Shown piece after piece: positions 1 to 8,569 of a stretch of DNA of 64,000 nucleotides; the first letter of the stretch is position 1; the number at the start of each line of letters is the position of its first letter. The DNA comes from Burkholderiales bacterium RIFCSPLOWO2_12_FULL_61_40 (GTDB lineage Bacteria > Pseudomonadota > Gammaproteobacteria > Burkholderiales > Burkholderiaceae_C). Below the pieces are notes generated by a model, which saw only the letters and a list, made by a program, of their open reading frames with translations, was not told the origin of the DNA and searched no databases. The translations under genes were made by a program, and so were the position numbers. Where the stretch lies: the NCBI GenBank assembly GCA_001770935.1, contig MESI01000037.1:32520-96519 (forward strand), read 5' to 3'.

Positions 1-207
1 GGCATGGGCACACAGGGTGAACACCTGCGTCAGGGTGCGGGTGACCTGTGGGCCTTGTTGGCCCCGCAGCAAACGCCCCAGCCGACCGGCACCAAGAATG
101 GGGCGCTGTCCAACAATGCTGCAAGGCACGCCCGGCTGCAGTTGGTACTGTCCACTGAGCGCATCCCAGGGTGGGGCGCCCATTGGGGCACTTGCGCGTG
201 TGTTCAC
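1..207 (-). CDS. partial: possible HupK-like hydrogenase accessory protein, N-terminal part
   Basis: An open frame runs off the left edge and gives 69 residues from a GTG at 207; an internal ATG at 183 is the alternative start. The segment LLRG..GPQVTRTLTQVFTLCAHA resembles the pattern of HupK-type proteins and hydrogenase large subunits, in which a short N-terminal region leads into an LLP.LFSLCG.AQ helix. HupK proteins help mature NiFe hydrogenase. The rest of the gene is outside the window and no other hydrogenase gene is visible here, so the name rests on one motif. AGAAAGG about 10 bases upstream could serve as ribosome binding site. Confidence 0.4.
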   Translation of the reverse strand, partial: MNTRASAPMGAPPWDALSGQYQLQPGVPCSIVGQRPILGAGRLGRLLRGQQGPQVTRTLTQVFTLCAHA

Positions 208-307
208 TCCATTTGCCTTTCTGGCAGGGTGCAGTTGTGGGGCGGGCGGTATGCCATGGGACGGTTATGGGGGCGGCGTGTGCATCTGCACTGTGAAAAT
301 GGCAGCC

Positions 308-370
308 ATCTTTTGCTATTAAATTCGTAGCTGCTTGCGCATATTCTGCGGGGGCTGGAGGCCTCAATGG
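308..370 (+). repeat. dispersed palindromic repeat, family A, copy 1
   Basis: The element opens with the imperfect palindrome GCTATTAAATTCGTAGC (315-331), followed by TGCTTGCGC, an AT-rich stretch, and GGGGCTGGAGGCC. The same layout recurs at about 4066, 21889, 35092, 37360, 41540 and 56795. Here it lies exactly where the similarity of the Res-type fragment ends. Confidence 0.8.
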
Positions 371-455
371 CGCTGGCTAGTTTGGCGAGGGACTCGGTTT
401 GCGGCGGGCGCAGGCTCAGGCGGCCTGCGATAGGGTTGACTTCGCGTTGACTCAC
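355..455 (-). pseudogene. DEAD/DEAH Res-type helicase/nuclease subunit, N-terminal fragment
   Basis: From a GTG at 455, overlapping the upstream stop as GTGA, the frame reads about 32 residues containing NPIAGRLSLRPPQ.ESL, the typical opening of DEAD/DEAH helicase-restriction subunits of type III-like systems. Similarity stops at residue 32, where repeat family A begins; the Walker A motif and everything after it are missing. The frame continues through the repeat to about 204 without further resemblance to the family. GGGAGC before the GTG is a good ribosome binding site. It is the last of three broken genes of one former operon. Confidence 0.65.
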
Positions 456-1025
456 GATGCTCCCTTTTTGTTTTTACTTGTTACCTTGCTGCTTTTCACT
501 GCACCATTGCCAACTGTTTTTAGAGCAGATTTTCTGGGTGCTTGTAACTCCGCGGGGGCGAGATAGCGCAGCTCCCGGCGTAGCTCCTGCTGCAACTCTT
601 CTTCTGTTGGCAAGTGAACTGCCAATGCGAAGCAGATGGCGATAGTGACTCCATGACAGCCCCGAGTGCAAAATGCCCGGCGCCCAATCAAGGTCAGCAG
701 AATTCCGAGACAGTGTGTCGGAATTGTGGTCCGTCGGGTCGGTGTTCATCAAATTCCGAGACGCTGTCTCGGAAATCAACAGCGGATAGTCAATATAGAA
801 CTGCCTGAAAGCCTCCAGGTTGTCCACCGAGTAACCACGTCCAAAGTCAAAGGTCAGCTGCTTGGAAAGCTCAGCCACTACTTGCGCGGTATTGACGCTG
901 CGAGCGGCCTGGTTGCGCGCAGCCTGCAAGATTTCACGAACACGACCATACAAAGCCGGTGTGGACGCATCTGCTTTCACAAGCTTTTTTTTAGGGGCAG
1001 ATTTTTTGGCTGCCTCGGTGCTCAT
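452..1025 (-). pseudogene. YhcG/DUF1016-family PDDEXK nuclease, catalytic core lost
   Basis: YhcG-family proteins pair an N-terminal DUF1016 helical domain with a C-terminal PDDEXK nuclease and often accompany restriction systems. The frame from the ATG at 1025 carries ALYGRVREILQAARNQAARSVN, then FGRGYSVDNL..FRQFYIDYP and LSWSHYRHLLRI (residue about 134). About 27-30 residues (the usual 'W.IGR.IVE..QG' part) are missing after residue 50 without a frame change. After LLRI the frame is lost; the C-terminal family tail LPTEEELQQELRRELRYL appears in another frame down to 452. The catalytic domain between them is gone, so this is a remnant. Its ATG overlaps the upstream stop (ATGA). Confidence 0.75.
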
Positions 1026-1495
1026 GCCGCATCCCCACCAAACAAATCATCTTGCGCCGGGGTGTCTGCCACCTTTTTCTGCGCCATCGGCAGGTTGGCC
1101 ACGTTCAGGCTGTAGTCGTCATGGCCCCACTCGCAGCGGTCTTTCACCATCTTGGGAATTTTCTTGAGCGTGAGGTTGGGCCAGCGTTGGGCAGCTTGCG
1201 CAGCCGTCACGCCGCGATAAGCGCCGCAGCACACCAGCAGACTGCGCGGGTCGTTGGGGTCGATGCCCACCTCGTGGCTCAGCGCCTCCAGTTGCTCAGG
1301 CCCCAGCGTTTGGATGACGCCCTTGGACAAGGGGCTTTGGAAGTCGAATAGGGCCGCTTCGACCTGGTGCGGATTCAGGTCCACCTGGGCATCGACCAGG
1401 GTGGAGGCCAGCAGATCGGCGGAGTCTGCACCCATACGGCGTGACAAAAGCCACGCTAGGTACTGGGACTGGTAGGGGGTGGAGATTGGCGGCAC
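1022..1495 (-). pseudogene. helicase N-terminus fused to adenine methyltransferase C-terminus (deletion chimera)
   Basis: One open frame of 157 residues joins two unrelated proteins. Residues 1-57 (YQSQYLAWLLSRR, ASTLVDAQVDLNPHQVEAAL, SPLSKGVI) match the opening of SNF2/DEAD-type helicases of restriction islands and stop just before the Walker A motif, which usually follows GVI as LADEVGLGKT. From about residue 62 the sequence resembles the C-terminus of site-specific adenine DNA methyltransferases (LTLKKIPKMV..RCEWGHDDYSL..LP, ending in an LFGG tail). All catalytic motifs of both enzymes are absent. The join looks like a deletion that removed most of two adjacent genes while keeping the frame. 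The product could be translated but should have neither activity. Confidence 0.7.
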
Positions 1496-1703
1496 GGGTT
1501 ATTCTTTCCTCGGGGATTATGGCCTTAGCCACCGCTTCAAAATGGCCTGTCAGCGGACTCCTACAAGCCTATCAGCGCTGTCCGACAGACAGAAGTCTCC
1601 GGGATTCGGATAATTGGAGTCCTCTCATTGCAAGGGGATCGAAATGCAGAACCCTGGTGGCATTGAGCGATAGCGAGATCTTCAACTCTTCAGGAGAAGT
1701 GAA

Positions 1704-2110
1704 ATGACCAGCAAGAACACCATTTGTCTTTGGTTTGATGGCACCGCCGTCGATGCCGCAAGCAAGGCGATGTGCTCACGGTCGAGTTCACCGTGGCTGG
1801 CATCCCCTGCATCGGGCTCAATGGCAGTCCGCAGTTCAAGCACAGCGAGGCGTTTTCGTTTCAGATCGCAACCGACGACCAGATGGAGACCGACCGCTTG
1901 TGGAACGCGATCGTCAAAAATGGCGGGCAGGAAAGCGCGTGTGGCTGGTGCAAGGACCGGTGGGGGCTGTCCTGGCAGATCACCCCACGCGCCCTCACCG
2001 AGGCGATGGCCGACCCCGATCGCGCGGCGGCCAAGCGTGTGTTCGACGCGATGATGACGATGGGAAAGATCGACATCGCCACGATAGAGGCGGCGCGGCG
2101 GGCTGGCTGA
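1704..2110 (+). pseudogene. PhnB-like VOC-family (3-demethylubiquinone methyltransferase-like) gene, internal deletion
   Basis: The start MTSKNTICLWFDGTAVDAA is the usual N-terminus of PhnB-like vicinal-oxygen-chelate proteins, with the ribosome site CAGGAG before the ATG at 1704. The rest of the family sequence (GDVLTVEFTVAGIPCIGLNG..F.HSEAFSFQ, ESACGWCKDRWGLSWQITP) continues in a different frame from about 1760 to the stop at 2110. The segment between them, roughly 30 residues with the first metal/substrate-binding part of the fold, is missing, and the join shifts the frame. It ends 4 bases from the convergent chemoreceptor gene. Confidence 0.8.
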
Positions 2111-2114
2111 CGCC

Positions 2115-3899
2115 TCAGTTTGCGCTCAACGTTGGCCGCAAGGCTACTGATCCTGGCATGCGTTGATCTCGGCCCAGCCAGTGTTTTGCAAAGGGCGTGC
2201 CGGAGCGCACCATCGCTTGGGGCAGGTGGTCCTGAGCATCCAGCCTGAAGACTGCCACCGCCTCGACCAGGTCCGAGGCCTGGCCTTTGAGGCTGGACGC
2301 TGCGGCGGCCATTTCTTCCACCAAGGCCGCGTTTTGTTGTGTGGTCTGGTCCATCTGCGTGACCGCCTCGCCGACTTGCATGACACCGCTTGCCTGCTCG
2401 CTGCTGGCGGCACTGATCTCGCCCATGATGTCCGTCACCCGGCGGATGCTGCTGACGACTTCGGTCATGGTCAAGCCCGCCTGGTCGACCAGGGCAGTCC
2501 CTTGCTCCACGCGCTCCACACTGGCGTTGATCAGACTCTTGATCTCTTTGGCCGCATCTGCGGAGCGCCCCGCGAGGCTGCGCACTTCCGAGGCGACCAC
2601 TGCAAAACCCCGGCCTTGTTCCCCCGCGCGAGCGGCCTCCACGGCGGCGTTCAAGGCGAGGATGTTGGTCTGAAAGGCGATTCCGTCGATGACTTGAATG
2701 ATGTCGCTGATTTTTCGGGACGATTCGTTGATGCCCTTCATGGTCTCCACCACCTGGCCTACGACGTTGCCGCCTTGCACCGCCACGCTGGACGCATTCA
2801 AGGCCAACTGGTTGGCCTGGCGGGCACTGTCGGCATTTTGTTGGACGGCGGCACCGAGTACCGCCATGGAGGTGGCTGTTTTTTCCAGGGAGCTGGCCTG
2901 TTGTTCGGTGCGGTTGGAGAGATCGGTGTTGCCCTGTGCGATCTCGGCACTGGCCGCAGCCACGGTTTCCGAACCGAGGCGTACATCGGCAACGATTTTG
3001 GCGAGCTGGTCGCGCATCGCTTTCATGGCGGCCATCACACTGGTGGTGTCACCGCTGCGCACCTGGAGTTCATGCGTCAGGTCGCCGTCGCGCACTGCCT
3101 CTGCGGCTTTGCGCACTTCCATGGGTTCAGCACCGAGCCGCTCCATGACCGAGCGTTTGATGCCCCACAGGGTTGCTACCGCCAGCACCACGGCGAGCAG
3201 GGTGGCAAATACCAAAAGGTTAAACCAGGTATTTTTGGCTGCAACCGCGCTCTCCACATTGGCCAGGGTGCGTGCGTCCACGAGTACCAAAAAGTCGTCC
3301 ACCGGTTGCATGATCTTGGCCTTGAACTGGTGGTATTTTTTGTCGTGCATCATGGCTTGCGCCCGGGGCAGGTCCGGCGCACCCTTGGTGCTAAAGCCAC
3401 CTTTGCCATCGGCCAGTTGACCCTTGACCAGGTTCATGGCCACGGTTTCGGTGTTCACCAGGTCATCTGAATTGGCCTGCGCTTCTTTCAGTTTGGCAAA
3501 CTCCGCGTCGGTAAAACCGGCACGTTTCATCAACTCCTGCAAAGGAATGGCATCCCCGGTGCCACGGTCGGGATGGATGCCGACCGCACGGAAGTCCCAG
3601 TAGATTTTTTCGTATTGATTGGGGCGTGCCTTTTTGCCATTGCGGATATCCAGTATTTCAAAATACTGTTTCTCCCATTCGGCATCGCCCGAGACCACAT
3701 AGGTTCGGGCCAAACGCGTCAGGTCGTCCGAGCTTTGGCGCAACTCATCTGCGAGCATGTACGAGGTGTACCGCGACAGGTAGGCTTGCGAAATATGGTC
3801 ATTGGCTGCACCCAGCTTGTACAGAGAAAAGACAAGCAGCAGCGCGGGAAAAAGTAGCGCTAGCAGTATGGTCCGGAACATTTGGCCGATTGTTTTCAT
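2115..3899 (-). CDS. methyl-accepting chemotaxis protein
   Basis: A 594-residue transmembrane chemoreceptor. It has a first membrane helix at about 9-28, a periplasmic domain of roughly 200 residues, a second helix at about 226-250, a HAMP linker and a cytoplasmic methyl-accepting domain. The highly conserved hairpin tip that binds CheA/CheW is intact ([20 protein letters not shown], then [15 protein letters not shown]). The periplasmic part ([20 protein letters not shown]) is of the four-helix-bundle kind; the ligand cannot be told. AGGGAGTG lies 6 bases before the ATG. No other che genes are close, so it must work with a distant array. It is convergent with the broken VOC gene. Confidence 0.95.
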   Translation of the reverse strand: MKTIGQMFRTILLALLFPALLLVFSLYKLGAANDHISQAYLSRYTSYMLADELRQSSDDLTRLARTYVVSGDAEWEKQYFEILDIRNGKKARPNQYEKIYWDFRAVGIHPDRGTGDAIPLQELMKRAGFTDAEFAKLKEAQANSDDLVNTETVAMNLVKGQLADGKGGFSTKGAPDLPRAQAMMHDKKYHQFKAKIMQPVDDFLVLVDARTLANVESAVAAKNTWFNLLVFATLLAVVLAVATLWGIKRSVMERLGAEPMEVRKAAEAVRDGDLTHELQVRSGDTTSVMAAMKAMRDQLAKIVADVRLGSETVAAASAEIAQGNTDLSNRTEQQASSLEKTATSMAVLGAAVQQNADSARQANQLALNASSVAVQGGNVVGQVVETMKGINESSRKISDIIQVIDGIAFQTNILALNAAVEAARAGEQGRGFAVVASEVRSLAGRSADAAKEIKSLINASVERVEQGTALVDQAGLTMTEVVSSIRRVTDIMGEISAASSEQASGVMQVGEAVTQMDQTTQQNAALVEEMAAAASSLKGQASDLVEAVAVFRLDAQDHLPQAMVRSGTPFAKHWLGRDQRMPGSVALRPTLSAN

Positions 3900-4065
3900 G
3901 TATCACTCCCTGCTGAGTTGTGCCCGATTTTTTGGGGCTGGCGCCCTCATGGACGCTATTTAGGCAAACTCCGGGGATTGGCGCTATGCGACTTATCAAC
4001 GCGCGGTCAAGTGGTCCAGGGGGCGGGCTTGCACGGCCGTGGTATGGGTTTGCGGCTGGCTGGGC

Positions 4066-4122
4066 GCTACTGAAAGAATAGCTGTTTGCGCAGTGTTTAT
4101 AAGGGCTGGAGGCCTATTTGGC
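4066..4122 (+). repeat. dispersed palindromic repeat, family A, copy 2
   Basis: GCTACTGAAAGAATAGC followed by TGTTTGCGC, a spacer, and AGGGCTGGAGGCC. It shares the layout of the copy at 308 and lies in non-coding sequence upstream of the chemoreceptor gene. Confidence 0.75.
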
Positions 4123-4625
4123 TTGTAATATTGCCCAAGGCATGTCCAAAAGTTGCAAGCCCCGGGGCTGCGAATTTTTACGCTTGCGTGCTCAGATTCG
4201 CTGGGTGGGGGCCTTGCATGCATCCTGGCGAAGGCCCCTGTGGCTCAAGCCCAGGCTGACCCAGCCATCGTCAAACAGGGCGTCGAGTTTTTTCTGCAAG
4301 CCAAGAAGTTTCCAGATCATGGTGGGCATCCTCTCTTTAGAAATGGGGGCGCTTGTTCAACAAGTGGGCGCGTTGCAAGGCAAAAAATTCCAGTACGCCC
4401 CACAGGATGCAGGCTGGCAATGCGACATACCGAAAGAAAGCAGCGTTGCGGGTCATAGAAGGGCGCCTTTGCATGAACAGACTGCCAAGGTAATGGTCTT
4501 GTGTGACAGCGTTATGTCAGTGCGAAATTCAGACACAGGCTGTGCAAAATCTGTTCTGACCATGGCATCCCCTGTATGCTTTTGTGCTGCGCCGGGGCGT
4601 TTTCCTGGCATTTTTTTAGGCACTT
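4123..4625. other. intergenic stretch without a recognisable gene
   Basis: About 500 bases between repeat copy 2 and the carboxypeptidase-like gene. Short open frames exist on both strands, for example a 45-codon one on the minus strand ending near 4195, but none resembles a known family or has a convincing start. I see no RNA gene or clear terminator. Confidence 0.5.
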
Positions 4626-5639
4626 GTGGCAACGCATCAACTTCCCGAATTGGACGCGCTGGAACGCATCATTGAATTGGGTGCCGGGCAGTTGGAGAGC
4701 CGCACGGTGGCTAGCGTGACCCTGCCCCAGGGGGGCGTTTACCCCATCCATGCGGTGCTGCTGGGGAATCCGGATAAATCTGTCCCGGCCGTCGGTTATT
4801 TCGGTGGTGTGCATGGCTTGGAGCGGATCGGTGCGGAAGTGGTCATCGCCTATTTGCAAAGCCTGGTCATGCGCTTGCAGTGGGACAGCACCCTGCACAA
4901 ACAACTGGAGTCGGTGCGACTGGTGTTTATGCCCATCGTCAACCCCGGTGGCATGGCGGTAGGTACGCGTGCCAACCCCCAGGGGGTGGACCTCATGCGC
5001 AATGCCCCCATCTCTTCCGAAGAGTCTGTTCCTTTTTTGGTAGGTGGGCAGCGCATCAGCGCCCGTTTGCCCTGGTACCGGGGCGCGCAGTCCGCCCCGA
5101 TGGAAATCGAAAACCAGGCGGTCTGCGAGGTGGTGGCTGCGGAGTTGCTGACCCGGCCCTTCAGCGTGGCGGTGGACTGCCACTCGGGTTTTGGGTCGCG
5201 TGACCGCATCTGGTTTCCGTACGCCCACACCCGGGCCTGTATTGCCCATTTGGCGGAGATCCAGGCGTTGAAACATATTTTTGTGCAGTCCAACAGCCAC
5301 CACCGCTATATCTTCGAGCCGCAAAGCCAGCAGTATCTGGCCCATGGTGACCTGTGGGATTATTTGTACAAGCTCTCGTGTGTGCAGACGCAAGGCATAT
5401 TTTTGCCGCTCACGCTGGAGATGGGCTCCTGGCTGTGGGTCAAGAAAAATCCGCGCCAACTGTTTTCCCGGCACGGCATTTTTAATCCATTGATTGAGCA
5501 CCGGCAGCAGCGGGTGCTGCGGCAGCACCAGTCTTTATTGGACTTTTTGTCGCGTGCGGCGTGCGGCCACCGCCTGTGGTTGCCCCATGCCGAGAACCGG
5601 GCTCAGTTTCACGCCCAGGCCCTACAGGATTGGTACTGA
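4626..5639 (+). CDS. M14-family zinc carboxypeptidase-like protein
   Basis: This 337-residue protein has the metallocarboxypeptidase fold signature: GGVHGLERIGAEVV (zinc ligands H and E, around residue 60), FMPIVNPGGMAVGTRANPQGVDLMRN (around 102-127), the third zinc ligand in VDCHSGFGSRD (around 187), and a late glutamate in LTLEMGSW (around 270) that fits the catalytic base. Such enzymes remove C-terminal amino acids or act as deacylases. No signal peptide is seen, so a cytoplasmic role is likely. The start is GTG with only a weak AGG before it. Its last 18 bases overlap the convergent CYTH-CHAD gene. Substrate is unknown. Confidence 0.8.
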   Translation: MATHQLPELDALERIIELGAGQLESRTVASVTLPQGGVYPIHAVLLGNPDKSVPAVGYFGGVHGLERIGAEVVIAYLQSLVMRLQWDSTLHKQLESVRLVFMPIVNPGGMAVGTRANPQGVDLMRNAPISSEESVPFLVGGQRISARLPWYRGAQSAPMEIENQAVCEVVAAELLTRPFSVAVDCHSGFGSRDRIWFPYAHTRACIAHLAEIQALKHIFVQSNSHHRYIFEPQSQQYLAHGDLWDYLYKLSCVQTQGIFLPLTLEMGSWLWVKKNPRQLFSRHGIFNPLIEHRQQRVLRQHQSLLDFLSRAACGHRLWLPHAENRAQFHAQALQDWY

Positions 5640-7145
5640 AGACGTTTCCCGCCCTGCGGCAAGGCCACGCAAAAACTCCACCAGACCGGGGTCCACCGGT
5701 AGCTTGGCGGCCAGCGCACTGGCTTGCGTGATGTCACGGGCGCTCCCAATGCTGGTTTGCAGTGCCGTGGCTTTCTGGTGCCAGCGTTGTGCACGCCGCT
5801 TCCAAAGAAGGGGTTCCAGTGCCTCAATTCCGTAACGCAAACGCTTGGCGAATATGCGTATGCGGTGCAGGTCTTCCGCACCAGGTGCGTCCTGGGTGGC
5901 ATCCTCCATGCGCTTGTGCAAACGGGCAATGCGCCGCCGTGCCCACGGCCGCAACGGCATCGGCATCGGCACTTCTGTAGCGGTGTGGCCTGGCACGGGG
6001 GGTGTTGTCAGCTCTTCCAGCCACTGTGTGGTTGCCAGCAAGGCCAGGCCGATGGCCGGTGTTTGGAGTGCAGTTTGCACGGACTTTCTCTGGCTAGCCG
6101 CCGCGGTGGCCAGGGTGCCCAACATGGTTTCAAAGGTTTGCACCCGTTGGGCATCACCCTGGGCATAGGCGTCAAGGAACGGAGGCAAAGTTTCGGTCAG
6201 TGCGACATCCAGATCCCGAAGTGTGCCCAGGTCGCTCAGGAAAGGGCGCAGAGCCAACCACGGCGGGTTCGCGTGGGCGGGCAGCGCCGGCTTGAAAAGC
6301 CGCAAAGCACTTTTGAAACGGCGCCAACCGACCCGGGCCTGGTGCACCACTTCAGGAGCATCCGAGGTGTACAAAACAAGGAGGTTGGATGTGAATTGGC
6401 TGAACATTTCGCGCAGCACCCGCCCCGCTGCCTCGTGCAATGCAAGCTCGCGGGTCAATTCCGGAGGTCTGGCCCGCACTGGCCTGTCCCATGTGTTTTG
6501 CGCCAGCGCATACCCGCGTTCCGCTTTGCTGGTGTTCGCAGGCAGCACCGCAATGGTGGTCGCAATGCTCTGGGCGGTATCGAACAGTGCTTTGGGCGTG
6601 CCTGACAATAGTTCAAACTCCAGTTCGCAGATGGGTGCGCTGTTCTCACCGGTCACGATCTGCCCGACATCCAGGGCCACTTCCACCGAACTGCCATCAG
6701 TTACGCGTACCAGCCAACTGCTGCGCTCAAAGCTGGTCGTGAAGCAGGGCGCAAGTGCCTGGAATACCTGCCCGCTTGGGTCTATCTGCGACCACGGTGT
6801 GGCCTCCAGCGCATGCAAGTCCAGCGCACCGTTGGGTACCGCCACTTCCCACTCCCCGCGTTGACTGAGCGCTGAATCGCTGGCGCCACCCATCTTGAGT
6901 GTTTGCAGCCACTGGGGATGCTTGTCGCTGCCCACGCGCCTGAGGCGCAAGGCAATGCGGGCTTGGTGCAGGACTTGGTCCGGCGTGTCGAAGTAAATGT
7001 TGTGCAGCTGCCTGACGCTGGCTTTCTTGCGCGATAAAAGTGGGGTCCGGGCCAAGCGTTGTGCCAGCTGCGACGGGTCTTGTGTTGGCACGGCCAGCTT
7101 GAGTTCAACTTCGGTGGGGTGGGGATTCGGTGCATCGGATTTCAT
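5622..7145 (-). CDS. CYTH-CHAD domain protein (inorganic triphosphatase type)
   Basis: A 507-residue two-domain protein. The CYTH domain (about 10-205) opens with the EVELKLAV form of the ExExK motif and has IYFDTPD and LRLRRVG strands that line a triphosphate tunnel; such domains hydrolyse inorganic triphosphate. The CHAD domain (about 225-500) is a helical, histidine- and arginine-rich module (VHQARVGWRRFKSALRLF; LHRIRIFAKRLRYGIEAL) known to bind polyphosphate. I chose the ATG at 7145, where similarity begins and which has GGGAGA upstream; an in-frame start at 7190 is possible. It is divergent from the SpoIIE-type gene and shares an intergenic region carrying a Pho-box array, which fits a polyphosphate role. 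Confidence 0.92.
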   Translation of the reverse strand: MKSDAPNPHPTEVELKLAVPTQDPSQLAQRLARTPLLSRKKASVRQLHNIYFDTPDQVLHQARIALRLRRVGSDKHPQWLQTLKMGGASDSALSQRGEWEVAVPNGALDLHALEATPWSQIDPSGQVFQALAPCFTTSFERSSWLVRVTDGSSVEVALDVGQIVTGENSAPICELEFELLSGTPKALFDTAQSIATTIAVLPANTSKAERGYALAQNTWDRPVRARPPELTRELALHEAAGRVLREMFSQFTSNLLVLYTSDAPEVVHQARVGWRRFKSALRLFKPALPAHANPPWLALRPFLSDLGTLRDLDVALTETLPPFLDAYAQGDAQRVQTFETMLGTLATAAASQRKSVQTALQTPAIGLALLATTQWLEELTTPPVPGHTATEVPMPMPLRPWARRRIARLHKRMEDATQDAPGAEDLHRIRIFAKRLRYGIEALEPLLWKRRAQRWHQKATALQTSIGSARDITQASALAAKLPVDPGLVEFLRGLAAGRETSSVPIL

Positions 7146-7199
7146 GTTTTCAGCGTCTCCCATAGATCCGCACAGTATGCCGCGAAGCACTCCACCGGT

Positions 7200-7239
7200 C
7201 CGTCATGAAAATTTCATTGTGATGTCACCCGCTCGTCAT
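7200..7239 (+). promoter_or_regulatory. Pho-box array (4 half-sites, 11-bp period)
   Basis: Half-sites CCGTCAT (7200), ATTTCAT (7211), ATGTCAC (7222) and TCGTCAT (7233) follow each other at exactly 11-base steps, the arrangement bound by PhoB (7-base direct repeats with 4-base spacers). The array ends 43 bases before the SpoIIE-type start codon and 55 bases from the divergent CYTH-CHAD gene. Confidence 0.75.
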
Positions 7240-7281
7240 TTGGTTTGACTATCGTCACTTTTATCAAACACAGGAGCAGCA

Positions 7282-8568
7282 ATGCTGACGATCGAAAGCC
7301 TCTACGAATCCCTGGCCGCCACCGCAGAAGACGATATACCGGGCTCCACCGCCATGGTCACGCGGGCTGAGCAGATGGCGCGCAGCCAGGAGGCCGCCTC
7401 TGCGGATACGACCAACGAGCAGCTTCGGGAGATGTTTGCACGCATTGAGGGGGTTTCCACGATCGCGGTGGTCGAGAACGGGCGCCCTATTGGTCTGGTC
7501 AATCGGCATGTTTTTATGGAGCAGTATGCCAAGCCGTACGCCCGTGACCTGTATGGACGCAAGAGCTGCATTGCCTTCATGGACAAGTCTCCCTTGATCG
7601 TTCCGGTGTCGACGCCGGTGGAAGTCCTGGTCAAGGCCGCAGTGGATTCGGGTGGCAAGGTTCTGGACGATGGGTTCATCACCACCTTGAATGGCGAATA
7701 CCACGGTGTGGGAACCGGGTTTGGCTTGGTCAAAGCCATGTCGGAAATCGAGGCTGAGAAGACACGGCAACTAATGGCCAGCATCAATTACGCCAGCCTG
7801 ATTCAGCGCTCTCATTTGGTGGAGTCAGACCAGGTGTTGCGCCACGACATAGGCGACTACGGCTTGATCTGGAAACCGCGGGACGTGGTCGGAGGCGATG
7901 CCTATTTCTTTCGCAAGGTGGCCGACGGTGTATTTGGTTGTGTGTTTGATTGCACGGGGCACGGTGTGCCAGGTGCGTTTATGACCTTGATTGTTTTGTC
8001 ATTTCTGGAGCAAATGGTTCTGCCTGAAGCCAGTGACATTGATCCTGGCGCGATTTTGGGGCAGATGAATGTGTATATCAAACGGGTCTTGCGCCAGGAA
8101 GATCGCTCTTCCAGCGACGTGGCCTCGGGGGAGAAAATTTCTAACGACGGACTGGATGCGGCCGCGTTTGTATTGGCGCCCGATCACAGCGGCTTGCGCT
8201 TTGCTTCCGCCAAGTTGAGCCTGTTGGTCGCACGGGAGGGCAGTGCCGAGATTGAAGTGGTGGATGCAGACAAACACGGCATCGGTTACGCGGACACGCC
8301 GCTTGCAACCCAATGGACTACGCGCCAAGTCGAGCTGGGGAGTCAATGCATGGTGGTGATTCCTACCGATGGTGTGATTGACCAGATTGGCGGCAGCAAG
8401 GCGATTGCGCATGGCCGCAGGCGTCTGGTGCAGTTCATGACAGAACACCGCTCGCTGGACGCGGGCAAACTGGTCAGTGCCTTTGAGGATAGCTTTTCCC
8501 AGTGGCAGGACAGCCAGAAGCGGCGCGACGACGTGACCATGCTGGCCTTTGGTACACGCAGGTGCTGA
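7282..8568 (+). CDS. SiaA-like PP2C/SpoIIE-type phosphatase with CBS-type sensor domain
   Basis: 428 residues. Residues about 35-150 form a CBS-like signal domain (IGLVNRHVFMEQYAKPY, GRKSC, DDGFITTLNGEYHGVGTG) that closely resembles the middle domain of the EAL-GGDEF protein encoded at 17285. The rest is a PP2C/SpoIIE phosphatase with the metal-binding GDAYFF and CTGHGVPGAFM motifs and the closing RRDDVTMLAFG. In Pseudomonas the SiaA phosphatase dephosphorylates SiaC to control a diguanylate cyclase; here the next two genes are SiaB- and SiaC-like. Unlike classic SiaA it has no membrane segments, so the signal is probably cytoplasmic. CAGGAG precedes the ATG. A Pho-box array lies directly upstream. 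Confidence 0.85.
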   Translation: MLTIESLYESLAATAEDDIPGSTAMVTRAEQMARSQEAASADTTNEQLREMFARIEGVSTIAVVENGRPIGLVNRHVFMEQYAKPYARDLYGRKSCIAFMDKSPLIVPVSTPVEVLVKAAVDSGGKVLDDGFITTLNGEYHGVGTGFGLVKAMSEIEAEKTRQLMASINYASLIQRSHLVESDQVLRHDIGDYGLIWKPRDVVGGDAYFFRKVADGVFGCVFDCTGHGVPGAFMTLIVLSFLEQMVLPEASDIDPGAILGQMNVYIKRVLRQEDRSSSDVASGEKISNDGLDAAAFVLAPDHSGLRFASAKLSLLVAREGSAEIEVVDADKHGIGYADTPLATQWTTRQVELGSQCMVVIPTDGVIDQIGGSKAIAHGRRRLVQFMTEHRSLDAGKLVSAFEDSFSQWQDSQKRRDDVTMLAFGTRRC

Positions 8569-8569
8569 T

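Noticed and set aside
700-780. Tandem short palindromes (ATTCCGAGACAGTG and ATTCCGAGACGCTG types) considered as a recombination or regulatory site
   Set aside because: They lie in the part of the DUF1016 gene that encodes repeated SETASR/SDTLSR-like peptides; such internal repeats are usual in this variable region.
2163-3470. Long plus-strand frame opposite the first chemoreceptor
   Set aside because: It is the antisense shadow of a conserved gene; its composition follows the codon pattern of the other strand.
4153-4458. Plus-strand frame with LACILAKAPVAQAQADPAIVKQG, resembling a signal peptide and a cytochrome-like start
   Set aside because: No heme motif follows, the frame soon becomes random-looking, and there is no ribosome site.
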